Assembly: GCF_014529705.1 (NCBI RefSeq)
Contig: NZ_JAANIH010000014.1
Coordinates: 62,001-126,000 of the forward strand
DNA length: 64,000 nt
Origin: Bradyrhizobium campsiandrae
Lineage (GTDB): Bacteria; Pseudomonadota; Alphaproteobacteria; Rhizobiales; Xanthobacteraceae
Direction of reading: 5' to 3'
A program made the position numbers and the translations under genes. Numbering within the stretch: the stretch's first letter is position 1; each line of letters opens with the position of its first letter. Below, piece after piece: positions 7,846 to 15,421 of this stretch. Under the pieces are notes generated by a model. It did no database searches. It was not told where the DNA came from and worked only from the letters and a program-made list of their open reading frames with translations.

Positions 7846-8961
7846 ATGATACCCGCATGCCTCTCCGACGATTTCATTCTTTGCCCGGAGAGAGAGGATA
7901 TCTCCGCTGAATTCACGCGGCTGCTCACCGCGGCCCAGGAGGGCGGCGCCACCATCGCCGAATGCCTGATGATCGCGCGCCAGCTGAAGCGCGGCGACGA
8001 GCAGTCCTGGCATCGCGAGTGGAAGAAGCTCGCGCGGGTCAACCGGCAACGCGCCGAGGCGGCGTTCGCGGAAGGCCATCTGGTGACCGCGCAGCGCAAC
8101 TGGCTGCGCGCGATGAACTACTACGGCGCGGCCGCGATGCCGCTCGATCCGGCCGACGAGCGGCGCTGGGTCGCGGTGCTCGCGATGCAGGAATGCGCCC
8201 GCCGTTACCTTGCGGCGCGCAGGCCGAGCGGCGAAGTCGTGACGATCCCCTGGGTCGAAGGACATGCGCTGCAGGGCTATTTCCTGCCGGCGCCCTCGGG
8301 GAACGGACGAGCACCGACCGTGATCTGCGTCGGCGAGCCCGGACATCGCAAGGAGGAGTTCCTGGTCAAGCTCGCGCCGCATGCGCGCGAGCGCGGCTTT
8401 GCGATGCTGGCGCTCGACCTGCTCGGCGACGAGCGCGACGATTACGCCGACATCCTGCTGCAGCGTCGCGATCTCGAAAGCTCGATCGGAAGCGTCATGG
8501 ATTATCTGGAGCTGCGCAGCGACGTCGATTTCGACCGCGTCGCGATCGTGGCGGACGGGTGGGGCTCTTCGTTCGTGGCGCGTGCGGTGTTGCAGGAACC
8601 GCGTCTCGCCGCCGCGGTCTGCGACGGCGGCCTGTGGGACCTGCACGAGCGATCGTTCTTTGCCAGCCGGTTTGCGATGAGCGACCTCAGCATCGTGCCG
8701 GTGCCGCATGCGCCGCTGATGGCCTCCAGCGCCGAATGCCCGGTGCTGATCACGATCGGCGAGGACGGTTGGCTCAAGGCCGATCGGGCACGTCAGATCG
8801 TGCAGAAATCCCAGCTCGGCAGCTCGGACATCATGCTGAAGGTGTTCACGGCGGCGGAGACCGGCGCGGCGCAAGCCCATGCCGACAACCCGAGCCTTGC
8901 CAACGAATACATCTTCGACTGGCTGGAATCGCGCCTCGGTGTCGCCGGCAGACGGATCTGA
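7846..8961 (+). CDS. Alpha/beta-hydrolase-fold protein lacking the nucleophile Ser
   Basis: A 371-residue protein of the FrsA / dihydroxypseudooxynicotine-hydrolase-like group. An N-terminal helical cap (for example QRNWLRAMNYYGAAAM near residues 85-100) is followed by an alpha/beta-hydrolase core. At the nucleophile elbow, where GxSxG is expected, the sequence reads VADGWGSS, so the Ser position is Gly. The acid-loop region reads GEDGWL, and a His occurs in QAHADN. FrsA-type members are also known without a standard Ser. The protein may therefore be non-hydrolytic or use another chemistry. The ATG at 7846 is preferred; a TTG at 7783 adds 21 residues. Confidence 0.75.
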   Translation: MIPACLSDDFILCPEREDISAEFTRLLTAAQEGGATIAECLMIARQLKRGDEQSWHREWKKLARVNRQRAEAAFAEGHLVTAQRNWLRAMNYYGAAAMPLDPADERRWVAVLAMQECARRYLAARRPSGEVVTIPWVEGHALQGYFLPAPSGNGRAPTVICVGEPGHRKEEFLVKLAPHARERGFAMLALDLLGDERDDYADILLQRRDLESSIGSVMDYLELRSDVDFDRVAIVADGWGSSFVARAVLQEPRLAAAVCDGGLWDLHERSFFASRFAMSDLSIVPVPHAPLMASSAECPVLITIGEDGWLKADRARQIVQKSQLGSSDIMLKVFTAAETGAAQAHADNPSLANEYIFDWLESRLGVAGRRI

Positions 8962-8991
8962 GCGCGGCCGGTCAGTTCGCGGATTGGCGTT

Positions 8992-9498
8992 TCACAGATC
9001 CAGGGAGATCCTCACGCAGGCCTTCTCGAGCCGGGTCTTCAGCGTCGCGAGCTTGGTGGTGAATTCCGTCAGCTCGTTCTCGTCGAACTCCTGGAAGACG
9101 AATTCGCGAATCGTCTTGTACTGCTCGTTGAGGCTGGCGATGTGCTTTTGCGTCTTCTCGACCAGCGACAGCCGCACCACGCGCGCGTCGGTCGGCGAGG
9201 GACGTCGGCGCAGCAGGCCCTTCTTCTCGAGCAGCTTGGACTGGGTGGTGACGAAAGAGGGATCGACGTGGAGGAGTTTCGAGACCACGTTGACGGGGAC
9301 GCCGTCATCCTTGTCGAGGTCGGAAATCGCCATCAGGATCAGCCATTGCGGCCCGCTGATGCCGAGCGTCCTGGCCCAGAACTGACGCAGCTCCTCCAGA
9401 TACATGTTGATCGACGATATCTCCCAGGTGAATCGCCTGATGATATCGAGGTTGCCGGCGGAGCGGAGGCGCGCCCCTTCTTTCCTCGTCGCTGACAC
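8992..9498 (-). CDS. MarR family transcriptional regulator
   Basis: A winged-helix regulator of 168 residues. The core GISGPQWLILMAISDLD, then VNVVSKLLHVDPSFVTTQSKLLEKKGLLRRRPSPTD in pieces, is the MarR DNA-binding domain with the wing DARVVRLSL. The GTG start at 9498 follows GGGAGTGA; a longer reading from 9561 is possible. It is convergent with the alpha/beta-hydrolase-fold gene, 30 bases between stops. A TAATTT/AAATTA inverted repeat lies about 100 bases upstream and may be its own operator. Its targets are unknown. Confidence 0.85.
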   Translation of the reverse strand: MSATRKEGARLRSAGNLDIIRRFTWEISSINMYLEELRQFWARTLGISGPQWLILMAISDLDKDDGVPVNVVSKLLHVDPSFVTTQSKLLEKKGLLRRRPSPTDARVVRLSLVEKTQKHIASLNEQYKTIREFVFQEFDENELTEFTTKLATLKTRLEKACVRISLDL

Positions 9499-9906
9499 AG
9501 CGTCACTCCCGCAGGCTGATTTCCGTCTGGCCGGTGTTCGCGGCGGCCATAGTCCACGCAAGTCTGCCCTGACGCAAGTGCAGAGCAGGATAATTTTGTC
9601 ACGGAAATTACAAATATGAGCAGGTCATGATTCGTGCCGGCGCGGTGTGTTGCGCCGCGGACACAGAATTGGCGAAACCACAAAGCTGATCTAATAAACT
9701 ATTTTGATTAATGGAACGGCGCAGTCATAGTGCCCGTGACGGTGGGGGGTTCTCGATCGTCCCGTTGCAGGTGGTTCGCTCACGTCCCTCGCGTCCAATG
9801 CGGGTGTGTCCGGAAGCGCGAAGCGGCCGAGCGGATTTCAAGAGACGGGGATCTTGGGGGGCCTCACGGTCCGGTCTCCGCAAAATGAGCAACTTGGAGG
9901 TTTTAA
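9499..9906. other. Divergent regulatory region of the MarR gene and the porin
   Basis: About 400 bases without a gene. TAATTT (9591-9596) and AAATTA (9605-9610) form a 20-base inverted repeat in an AT-rich patch upstream of MarR. Around 9690-9712 a second AT-rich patch probably holds the porin promoter. That leaves a leader of about 200 bases with GAGAC/GTCTC arms shortly before the porin's GGAGG ribosome binding site. No riboswitch class is recognised. Confidence 0.4.
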
Positions 9907-11463
9907 ATGAAAGTGGTGAAGAGCCTTTTGCTCGGCACTGCGGCGGGTCTTATCGCCGTCGGCGGAGCTCAGGCGGCTGATCTTCCGGTCAAGGCCAAGG
10001 CTGTCGAATACGTGAAGATCTGCTCGCTCTACGGCCAGGGCTTCTACTACATCCCGGGCACCGACACCTGCATCAAGCTGGGCGGCTATCTCCGTGCGGA
10101 AGTCGCGCTCAATGCCGGCGGCAACTACAGCGCCCAGTACAACGGCGTGTTCGCGACGAACAATCGCCTGAACAACTACTACTCGCTGCGCGCTCGTGAA
10201 GATCTCAACATCGACACGCGCACCGCGACCGAATATGGCGTGGTCCGCACCTATTTCGACGCGGTCTTCACCTGGACGACCGGCAACTATGTCGGCACCG
10301 GTTCGGGAACGGGCGCGACCCAGTACAGCGGCACGCTCGGCCTCAACGCGGCCGGCACCGGCCTCGTCGGATCGGGCAGCGGTGCCGTCAACGGCACCGA
10401 CGGCGGCATCTCGGGCGGTTCGCTCGGCGTCTACTACGCCTTCATCCAGTTCGCCGGCTTCACTCTCGGTAAGACAGTGTCGCAGTTCGATGCGCCCTGG
10501 ATCAACTATCCCGGCAACAACTTCGACCAGCTGGTCGGCGGCAGCGGCACCACCAACGGCGTTCCGCAAGCGAGCTACACCGCCGATTTCGGTCAGGGCG
10601 TGACGGGGACGATCTCGGTCCAGGACCAGACCCAGATCTTCCAGACCAACATCTGGAATACGGCCGGCATGTCCACCACCGGTGTGCTCGGCGGCGCCTA
10701 TGGCTCCAACGATTTCGGCGGCACGCGCGCGCCCGACATCGTCGGCAACATCCGCGTCGATCAGGCCTGGGGCCTGTTCCAGGCGTCGGTTGCGGCGCAC
10801 GACAACCACGTCGGCTATTACGGCGCGACCGAGACGACCGGTCACCCCGAAGACAAGTGGGGTTGGGCGGTCCAGCTCGCGCTGTCGATCAAGAACATCC
10901 CGACCGGTGCCGGTGACGTGATCAACGTGTCGGGCGTCTACACCGAGGGCGCGAGCCGCTACAACTTCCAGGAGCTGGCGGCGACCAGCTACTCGATGTT
11001 CGGCAGCTCGAACGCGGCCTATCAGAGCATCGGCTTCGCCGGCGTGTCCGACGCGGTGTTCGCACCGGGCGGCGGCCTCGAGCTGACCAAGACCTACGGC
11101 TTCCGTGGCGCCTATACTCACAACTGGAATCCGTACTGGAACACGGCGCTCTACGGTGCGTGGGCCGCGGTGAACTACAGCGGCACGGCCAAGGGCCTGA
11201 TCTGCGGCAGCGCTGCATTCGCCACCCTGACCGGTACGTGCAACCCGGACTTCAACATCGGCCAGGTCGGTGTCATCACCCGCTGGACGCCGGTCAAGAA
11301 CCTGACCTTCTCGGCTGACTTCACCTACAGCCACCTCGACCAGAAGTACTCGGGCACGATCACGACGCCGGCGCTGACGTCGGTTGCCAAGCCCGCGGCG
11401 ACCTACGAGCTGAAGGATCAGGACACCTACAGCCTGCTGCTGCGCGCCCAGCGCAACTGGTAA
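9907..11463 (+). CDS. Outer-membrane porin (PF02530-type)
   Basis: A 518-residue general porin of the rhizobial Porin_2 family. The signal peptide ends at GGAQAADLPVKAK (cleavage near residue 23). The mature N-terminus then carries the family hallmark VKICSLYGQGFYYIPGTDTCIKLGGYLRAE with its paired Cys. Gly/Thr/Asn-rich loops alternate with amphipathic strands, and the protein ends on the outer-membrane insertion signal RAQRNW. TTGGAGG precedes the ATG, and a textbook terminator follows the stop. It is longer than many paralogues owing to Gly-rich surface loops near residues 135-165. It probably allows passive diffusion of small hydrophilic solutes. Confidence 0.93.
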   Translation: MKVVKSLLLGTAAGLIAVGGAQAADLPVKAKAVEYVKICSLYGQGFYYIPGTDTCIKLGGYLRAEVALNAGGNYSAQYNGVFATNNRLNNYYSLRAREDLNIDTRTATEYGVVRTYFDAVFTWTTGNYVGTGSGTGATQYSGTLGLNAAGTGLVGSGSGAVNGTDGGISGGSLGVYYAFIQFAGFTLGKTVSQFDAPWINYPGNNFDQLVGGSGTTNGVPQASYTADFGQGVTGTISVQDQTQIFQTNIWNTAGMSTTGVLGGAYGSNDFGGTRAPDIVGNIRVDQAWGLFQASVAAHDNHVGYYGATETTGHPEDKWGWAVQLALSIKNIPTGAGDVINVSGVYTEGASRYNFQELAATSYSMFGSSNAAYQSIGFAGVSDAVFAPGGGLELTKTYGFRGAYTHNWNPYWNTALYGAWAAVNYSGTAKGLICGSAAFATLTGTCNPDFNIGQVGVITRWTPVKNLTFSADFTYSHLDQKYSGTITTPALTSVAKPAATYELKDQDTYSLLLRAQRNW

Positions 11464-11490
11464 GCGCGGGATTTCCTGACGATCTGACCA

Positions 11491-11523
11491 AGCCCCGGCG
11501 GCATACCGCCGGGGCTTTTTTTT
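11491..11523 (+). terminator. Rho-independent terminator of the porin
   Basis: Perfect 11-base arms AGCCCCGGCGG (11491-11501) and CCGCCGGGGCT (11506-11516) with a CATA loop, followed by eight Ts. It is 28 bases after the porin stop. Confidence 0.92.
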
Positions 11524-11606
11524 GGATCGTCAAGGGTTCCGAAAATCAGAATATCCCCGCGCTGACAACGAAGACGAGCTATGCGATTTGATCGGCACCA
11601 ATCTTA

Positions 11607-11635
11607 TTTACTTACCTGAGTTGATCAGCTATATA
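11607..11635 (+). promoter_or_regulatory. Sigma-70-type promoter for a probable small RNA
   Basis: TTTACT (11607-11612) and TATATA (11630-11635) are separated by 17 bases in an AT-rich island with no coding sequence. The predicted start is near 11642, just before a series of hairpins. Confidence 0.45.
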
Positions 11636-11639
11636 GATC

Positions 11640-11721
11640 GCAGCCGGTTTCGAAAGTCACGGCTCTTAGCTTCACGCTAAGCCTCCAAGAACCTCCGGTA
11701 GTGCCCTGCCGGAGGTTTTTC
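11640..11721 (+). ncRNA. Probable trans-acting small RNA, about 80 nt
   Basis: An intergenic plus-strand unit with three successive stems. AGCCG/CGGCT are at 11642-11646 and 11660-11664. CTTAGC/GCTAAG are at 11665-11670 and 11676-11681 with a 5-base loop. The terminator stem ACCTCCGG/CCGGAGGT is at 11691-11698 and 11709-11716, followed by TTTTT. CCTCC motifs lie between and within the stems and could pair with Shine-Dalgarno sequences, as in several alphaproteobacterial small RNAs. No gene upstream on this strand needs the terminator, since the porin has its own. I cannot assign it to a named family. Confidence 0.55.
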
Positions 11722-11746
11722 GTTGTGGGGCAGGCACGGCTGAGGT

Positions 11747-12226
11747 TCAGCCGCGCATGAGGCGTGCGCGGGAGTTCGGCCGGTAGGCGAGGCGGCTGTG
11801 ACCGGCGCAATAGGGCTGGCCGTCATGCACGGCGTTGCCGCAGAAGCAGAAATCCTCTGCGCCCGGCGTCGAAATCGGCCAGCGGCAGCTGGATTCGCCG
11901 AGCTGCATCAGTGAACAGCGATTGGCGTCGTCAATCGGTCCAGCCGCGACGGGCGCGTCGGTCTCGCCATAGATCGTCGCGAGCATTTCGTATTGCAGCC
12001 GCGGTACGGGTCGCCTCGTGCGTGCCGGCGCCAAGCCTCTGTCCTGGACCTTGCGGTCGTCGACTGTCCGCCCGCGCGTGAGATTGAGGCGCGACAGTTT
12101 GCCGATCACGGCGTTGCGGCTGACGCCGATGTCGGCGGCGATCTCGCGGCACGATAGTCCGGCCTCGAAGTGCTGCTTCAACAGTTCAATTCGTTCAACG
12201 GTCCAGGTTGGTGAGAGAACAGGCAT
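11747..12226 (-). CDS. gcrA: GcrA-type cell cycle regulator
   Basis: GcrA is an alphaproteobacterial transcription regulator that binds methylated GANTC sites and the sigma-70 domain 2 of RNA polymerase. The N-terminus WTVERIELLKQHFEAGLSCREIA followed by GVSRNAVIGKLSRL is the diagnostic helix-turn-helix. The C-terminus carries the conserved Cys block (NRCSLMQLGESSCRWPI, then FCFCGNAV, PYCAGH) seen in GcrA proteins. The start was set at the ATG of MPVLSPTW, giving 159 residues, because the family begins there. It might be the cell-cycle GcrA itself or one of the paralogues rhizobia often carry. The Ser-rich to Arg-rich middle is a linker. Confidence 0.88.
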   Translation of the reverse strand: MPVLSPTWTVERIELLKQHFEAGLSCREIAADIGVSRNAVIGKLSRLNLTRGRTVDDRKVQDRGLAPARTRRPVPRLQYEMLATIYGETDAPVAAGPIDDANRCSLMQLGESSCRWPISTPGAEDFCFCGNAVHDGQPYCAGHSRLAYRPNSRARLMRG

Positions 12227-12298
12227 TTGTAACGACCCCAGGTTGCGACATCTGGCCATCCGTCGCCGAGATCCGTCCACTTCACGCGCCTCGCACGC

Positions 12299-12496
12299 TC
12301 ACGTCCTGCCATTGTCGCGAATCGACAAAAGCCCGTCCTTGATGGCCAGACGGATGCCTTCCTCGATCAATGTCCGTGCGACGCCGGGAACGCTGGTGCC
12401 GTGGGTGCCCTGTCTCACCAACTTCTCCAGGTAGGTGATGGTCGAGAGCGCCAAGGTTACGGGGATGCGGTCAGTCTCGGCTTTTTCGGTGGCCAT
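12299..12496 (-). CDS. Small ribbon-helix-helix-like protein
   Basis: A 65-residue protein reading IPVTLALSTITYLEKLV in a short beta strand plus helix, then GTSVPGVARTLIEEGIRLA as a second helix. This is the layout of a CopG/Arc-like ribbon-helix-helix domain. No toxin gene is adjacent, so an antitoxin role is not supported. It lies 72 bases upstream of gcrA on the same strand and could share its transcript. DNA binding is inferred from fold pattern only. Confidence 0.6.
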   Translation of the reverse strand: MATEKAETDRIPVTLALSTITYLEKLVRQGTHGTSVPGVARTLIEEGIRLAIKDGLLSIRDNGRT

Positions 12497-12697
12497 GGCC
12501 CGAACGCTAGCCTCTTACTCGGGTACATAAAAGTAACGATTAAGACTCTATTTAGGTTCGAGGGGGGAAGTCAAATCCGTAGCATGACGGTGGTTCAGCG
12601 CATTGGAATCGCTAGGAAAAAATCGCGCACCCCGGCGCGCCGCGCGGAATCGCGCGCGGCGTCGTGGCGTCGGCAGGTCAGGAGGTTGGGGCCGGGC

Positions 12698-13639
12698 TCA
12701 GCCGTGCACGATCGCCTTTTCGATCATGCAATGGATGCCTTTGGAGCCGTTGACGGTCTGGGTGACCCGCAGATCGGCCGCGAGACTGCACAGGGTGTAG
12801 GCGTCCTCGCGCGACAGACCTCTGATCTCGCCGAGCAGCGCGATCATGTCGCGCAGCGCGCGCACCGCGCATTGGTCGAGGTCGGGGTCCATCGCCATCG
12901 TCATGTAGTGGGTCGGCGTTTCCGCGCGCGGATAATCGAACCTGAGATCTTTCCGCAGAGTCAGCCGGAAACGGCCCTGGAGCGCGGTCTCGATCGCGGT
13001 GACGCAGACCTCGCCGTCGCCCTGGACGCCATGACCGTCGCCGCAGGAGAACATCGCGCCGGGGACGAACACGGGCAGATACAATTTGGCGCCGGCGCCG
13101 AGCTCCTTGTTGTCGAGATTGCCGCCCATGGCGCGTGGAACGAGCGAGGAGATGCGGCCCCAGCCAGGCGGTGGCGCCACGCCCATCACCCCGAAGAACG
13201 GCTTCAAAGGCAGATCGAGGCCCCAGGGCAGGCGGCCGACCATCCGCGACCGGTCGAGCGGGATGTTGAGAATGCGCGTCTCGTGGAAATCGTCGGGCAG
13301 GGTGCCCGACAGAGGCTTGATCAGATTCCAGCCCCAATCCTGCCGAAGCTCGACGTCGAGGATCTCCACTTCCAGCACGTCGCCGGGAGCGGCGCCTTCG
13401 ATCGCGACCGGGCCGGTGAGGATGTGGCCGGGGAGCATGCGTTCGCTCTTGGCGTGAACCTCGAACATCTCAGGCGGAATGTGAAACTTGCTGCGGTCGG
13501 GCACGACGTCCGGGCCGCCGCTGATGGTATCGATGGTGACCTCGTCACCGCTGGCGACGGTCAGAACCGGCTTGAGCGCGGCTTCAAAGAAACCCCAATG
13601 GCAGGTTTCGGGGCTCGAATGCAGATGGTGATGGGTCAT
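12698..13639 (-). CDS. Acetamidase/formamidase family protein
   Basis: A 313-residue zinc-dependent amidase of the FmdA/AmdA family, which releases ammonia from formamide or acetamide. Family blocks are visible: the N-terminal HHHLHSSPETCHWG, GPVAIEGAAPGDVLEVEI, the GMFSCGDGHGVQGDGEVC-like block (here AMFSCGDGHGVQGDGEV) with metal-site His/Asp, and the C-terminal YTLCSLAADLRVTQ. The ATG chosen is that of MTHHHLH. It is divergent from the YdcF gene with a 143-base gap to the likely YdcF start. Substrate range is not determinable here. Confidence 0.88.
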   Translation of the reverse strand: MTHHHLHSSPETCHWGFFEAALKPVLTVASGDEVTIDTISGGPDVVPDRSKFHIPPEMFEVHAKSERMLPGHILTGPVAIEGAAPGDVLEVEILDVELRQDWGWNLIKPLSGTLPDDFHETRILNIPLDRSRMVGRLPWGLDLPLKPFFGVMGVAPPPGWGRISSLVPRAMGGNLDNKELGAGAKLYLPVFVPGAMFSCGDGHGVQGDGEVCVTAIETALQGRFRLTLRKDLRFDYPRAETPTHYMTMAMDPDLDQCAVRALRDMIALLGEIRGLSREDAYTLCSLAADLRVTQTVNGSKGIHCMIEKAIVHG

Positions 13640-13818
13640 TTGCCGCGTCCAATCGGTTTGATGAGATCTTGTTGGGGCCGGGCTTGACCCGGCAATCGAT
13701 CCTCTTCCAAGAAGATTTCTGGAGATAAGCGGGCAGGTCAAGCCTGCGCGTCACCGGCACGATCATTTCCGCGAGGTTTCTCCTGTTCTTCGTTCTTTCC
13801 AAGACGCTTGGCGCTGCG

Positions 13819-14586
13819 GTGCTGCCGATCAATCTTCTGGTCGAGCTCGGCATCATCTCGCTCGTGCTGATGGCAACGCGCTTCGCCGGGCTCGGCCGCA
13901 AGCTGGCCGCGACCACGCTGATCCTGCTTGCTCTCGCCGCGTTCTCGCCGCTCGGCAATCTCTTGCTCTATCCGCTGGAGTCGCGCTTTCCGCCGTGGGA
14001 TGCCTCGCGCGGTGCGCCCGACGGCATCATCGTGCTGGGCGGCTCGGTCGACACCGATCTGTCGGCGGCCCATCGCACGCCGGTCGTACCGCACGCTGCC
14101 GATCGCCTGTTCGCGCCGGCCGAGCTTGCGCGCCGCTACCCGAATGCGCGCATCGTTTTCACCGGCGGGTCGGCAAACCTGGTCTCGACCAGCGCCAGGG
14201 AAGCCGACTATTCAGTCCTGATCCTCGAAAGCATCGGCATCCCGCGCGAACGTCTGATCCTGGAACGGGACTCGCGCAACACCTATGAGAACGCGATCTT
14301 CACGAAGCGTCTGGTGGCGCCGAAGCCGGGCGAGCGCTGGCTGCTGGTCACCTCGGCCTTTCACATGCCGCGTTCGATGGGCATCTTCCGCAAGGCCGGA
14401 TTCGACGTCGAAGCCTATCCCGTCGACTGGCGGATGAGGGGGCCGGACGATTTGTTCTCCTTCACCAACGCGGGCGCTGATGGTCTCGGCCGCACCGACG
14501 TGGCCGCGCGCGAATGGATCGGCCTTTTGGCCTACCGTCTCATGGGACGGACCAGCGAGTTGCTTCCAGGTCCTGCCAAGGACTAG
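13819..14586 (+). CDS. YdcF/ElyC family membrane protein (DUF218)
   Basis: A DUF218 protein with N-terminal membrane helices and a soluble domain. Conserved motifs are IIVLGG near residue 71, IVFTGGSANLVSTSAREAD, ERDSRNTYENA and LVTSAFHMPRSMGIF. Family members such as ElyC act in cell-envelope or undecaprenyl-carrier metabolism. The first canonical start is GTG at 13819, which has no ribosome binding site and cuts into the first helix. The frame continues upstream with family-like FLLFFVLSKTLG, and GCGAGG lies six bases before a CTG at 13783, which may be the true start (267 residues). A stop at 13726 bounds the frame. Confidence 0.83.
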   Translation: MLPINLLVELGIISLVLMATRFAGLGRKLAATTLILLALAAFSPLGNLLLYPLESRFPPWDASRGAPDGIIVLGGSVDTDLSAAHRTPVVPHAADRLFAPAELARRYPNARIVFTGGSANLVSTSAREADYSVLILESIGIPRERLILERDSRNTYENAIFTKRLVAPKPGERWLLVTSAFHMPRSMGIFRKAGFDVEAYPVDWRMRGPDDLFSFTNAGADGLGRTDVAAREWIGLLAYRLMGRTSELLPGPAKD

Positions 14587-14629
14587 AACAGGTTTGACCA
14601 AGCGCAACGATCCGCGTCGGGAGGATGCC

Positions 14630-15412
14630 ATGCAGCAGCAAGCCGCTGAGACGATCGACCTTGCCGGCCTCGTGGCCGATCTCAACAGCCTGTTGCGACT
14701 GAAGACGACGGTCACAGGCATGAAGCTGTTCGCGCATGCCGCGGACATGGAGGCGATCCCGAAAATCCGGCGGCCGAATGCGGTTCATACCACCGATCAG
14801 ATCGTCAGCATGGCCTCGCGGCTCGGCTGGACCGTCGGCATCACTGGCGACGACCTCGTCGGCGCGCAGTGCCGCGCGGTGATCGGCCTTGGGCCCCAGG
14901 ACGAGAAATGGCTGGCCGGCGAAAGCTATGTCGGCGTCTGGCACGGCACGGCGGAGGATGCGCGCAAGCGACAGGAAGCGCTGGACGTGGTTCCATTCGG
15001 ACAATATCAAGCGCTCGCCGTCAGCCCGCTCGCCAGCGGCCGGCTCAATCCGCCCGATATCTGCCTCGTCTACGCGACGCCCGGCCAGATGATCATCCTG
15101 ATCAACGGGCTGCAATATACCGGCTACAAGAAGTTCGAATGGGGCGTGGTCGGCGAGACCGCCTGCGCCGATTCCTGGGGGCGGGCGTTGAAATCGGGCG
15201 AGCCGAGCCTGTCCTTGCCATGCTATGCCGAACGGCGCTATGGCGGCGTGCCGGACGAGGAAATGCTGATGGCCTTGAAGCCTCACCATCTCGCCAAGGC
15301 GATCGAGGGCATGAAGGCGCTGGCCAGGAACGGCCTGCGCTATCCGATCCCGCCCTATGGAATTCAAAGTGACGTTCGCGCCGGGATGGGCGTGAGTTAC
15401 GCAAAGAAATAA
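14630..15412 (+). CDS. DUF169 domain-containing protein
   Basis: A 260-residue DUF169 protein. The family signature includes LLRLKTTVTGMKLF near the N-terminus, the Cys-containing block VGAQCRAVIGLG, SPLASGRLNPPDICLVYATPGQMI and the late GETACADSW/SLPCYAERRYGGV segment. GGGAGG precedes the ATG by five bases. The function of DUF169 is not established; its conserved Cys residues suggest a redox or ligand-binding role. It is probably co-transcribed with the following saccharopine-reductase-like gene, which starts 10 bases after its stop. Confidence 0.82.
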   Translation: MQQQAAETIDLAGLVADLNSLLRLKTTVTGMKLFAHAADMEAIPKIRRPNAVHTTDQIVSMASRLGWTVGITGDDLVGAQCRAVIGLGPQDEKWLAGESYVGVWHGTAEDARKRQEALDVVPFGQYQALAVSPLASGRLNPPDICLVYATPGQMIILINGLQYTGYKKFEWGVVGETACADSWGRALKSGEPSLSLPCYAERRYGGVPDEEMLMALKPHHLAKAIEGMKALARNGLRYPIPPYGIQSDVRAGMGVSYAKK

Positions 15413-15421
15413 AGGCCGATC

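Noticed and set aside
9838..11334. Long minus-strand open frame (498 codons) across the porin
   Set aside because: It is antisense to a porin with signal peptide, Shine-Dalgarno and terminator. The frame is a by-product of GC-rich codon use and its translation has no family feature.
12401..13687. Long plus-strand open frame (428 codons) opposite the formamidase gene
   Set aside because: The minus strand carries intact amidase motifs. The plus frame is His/Arg/Asp-rich shadow sequence and begins inside another gene.
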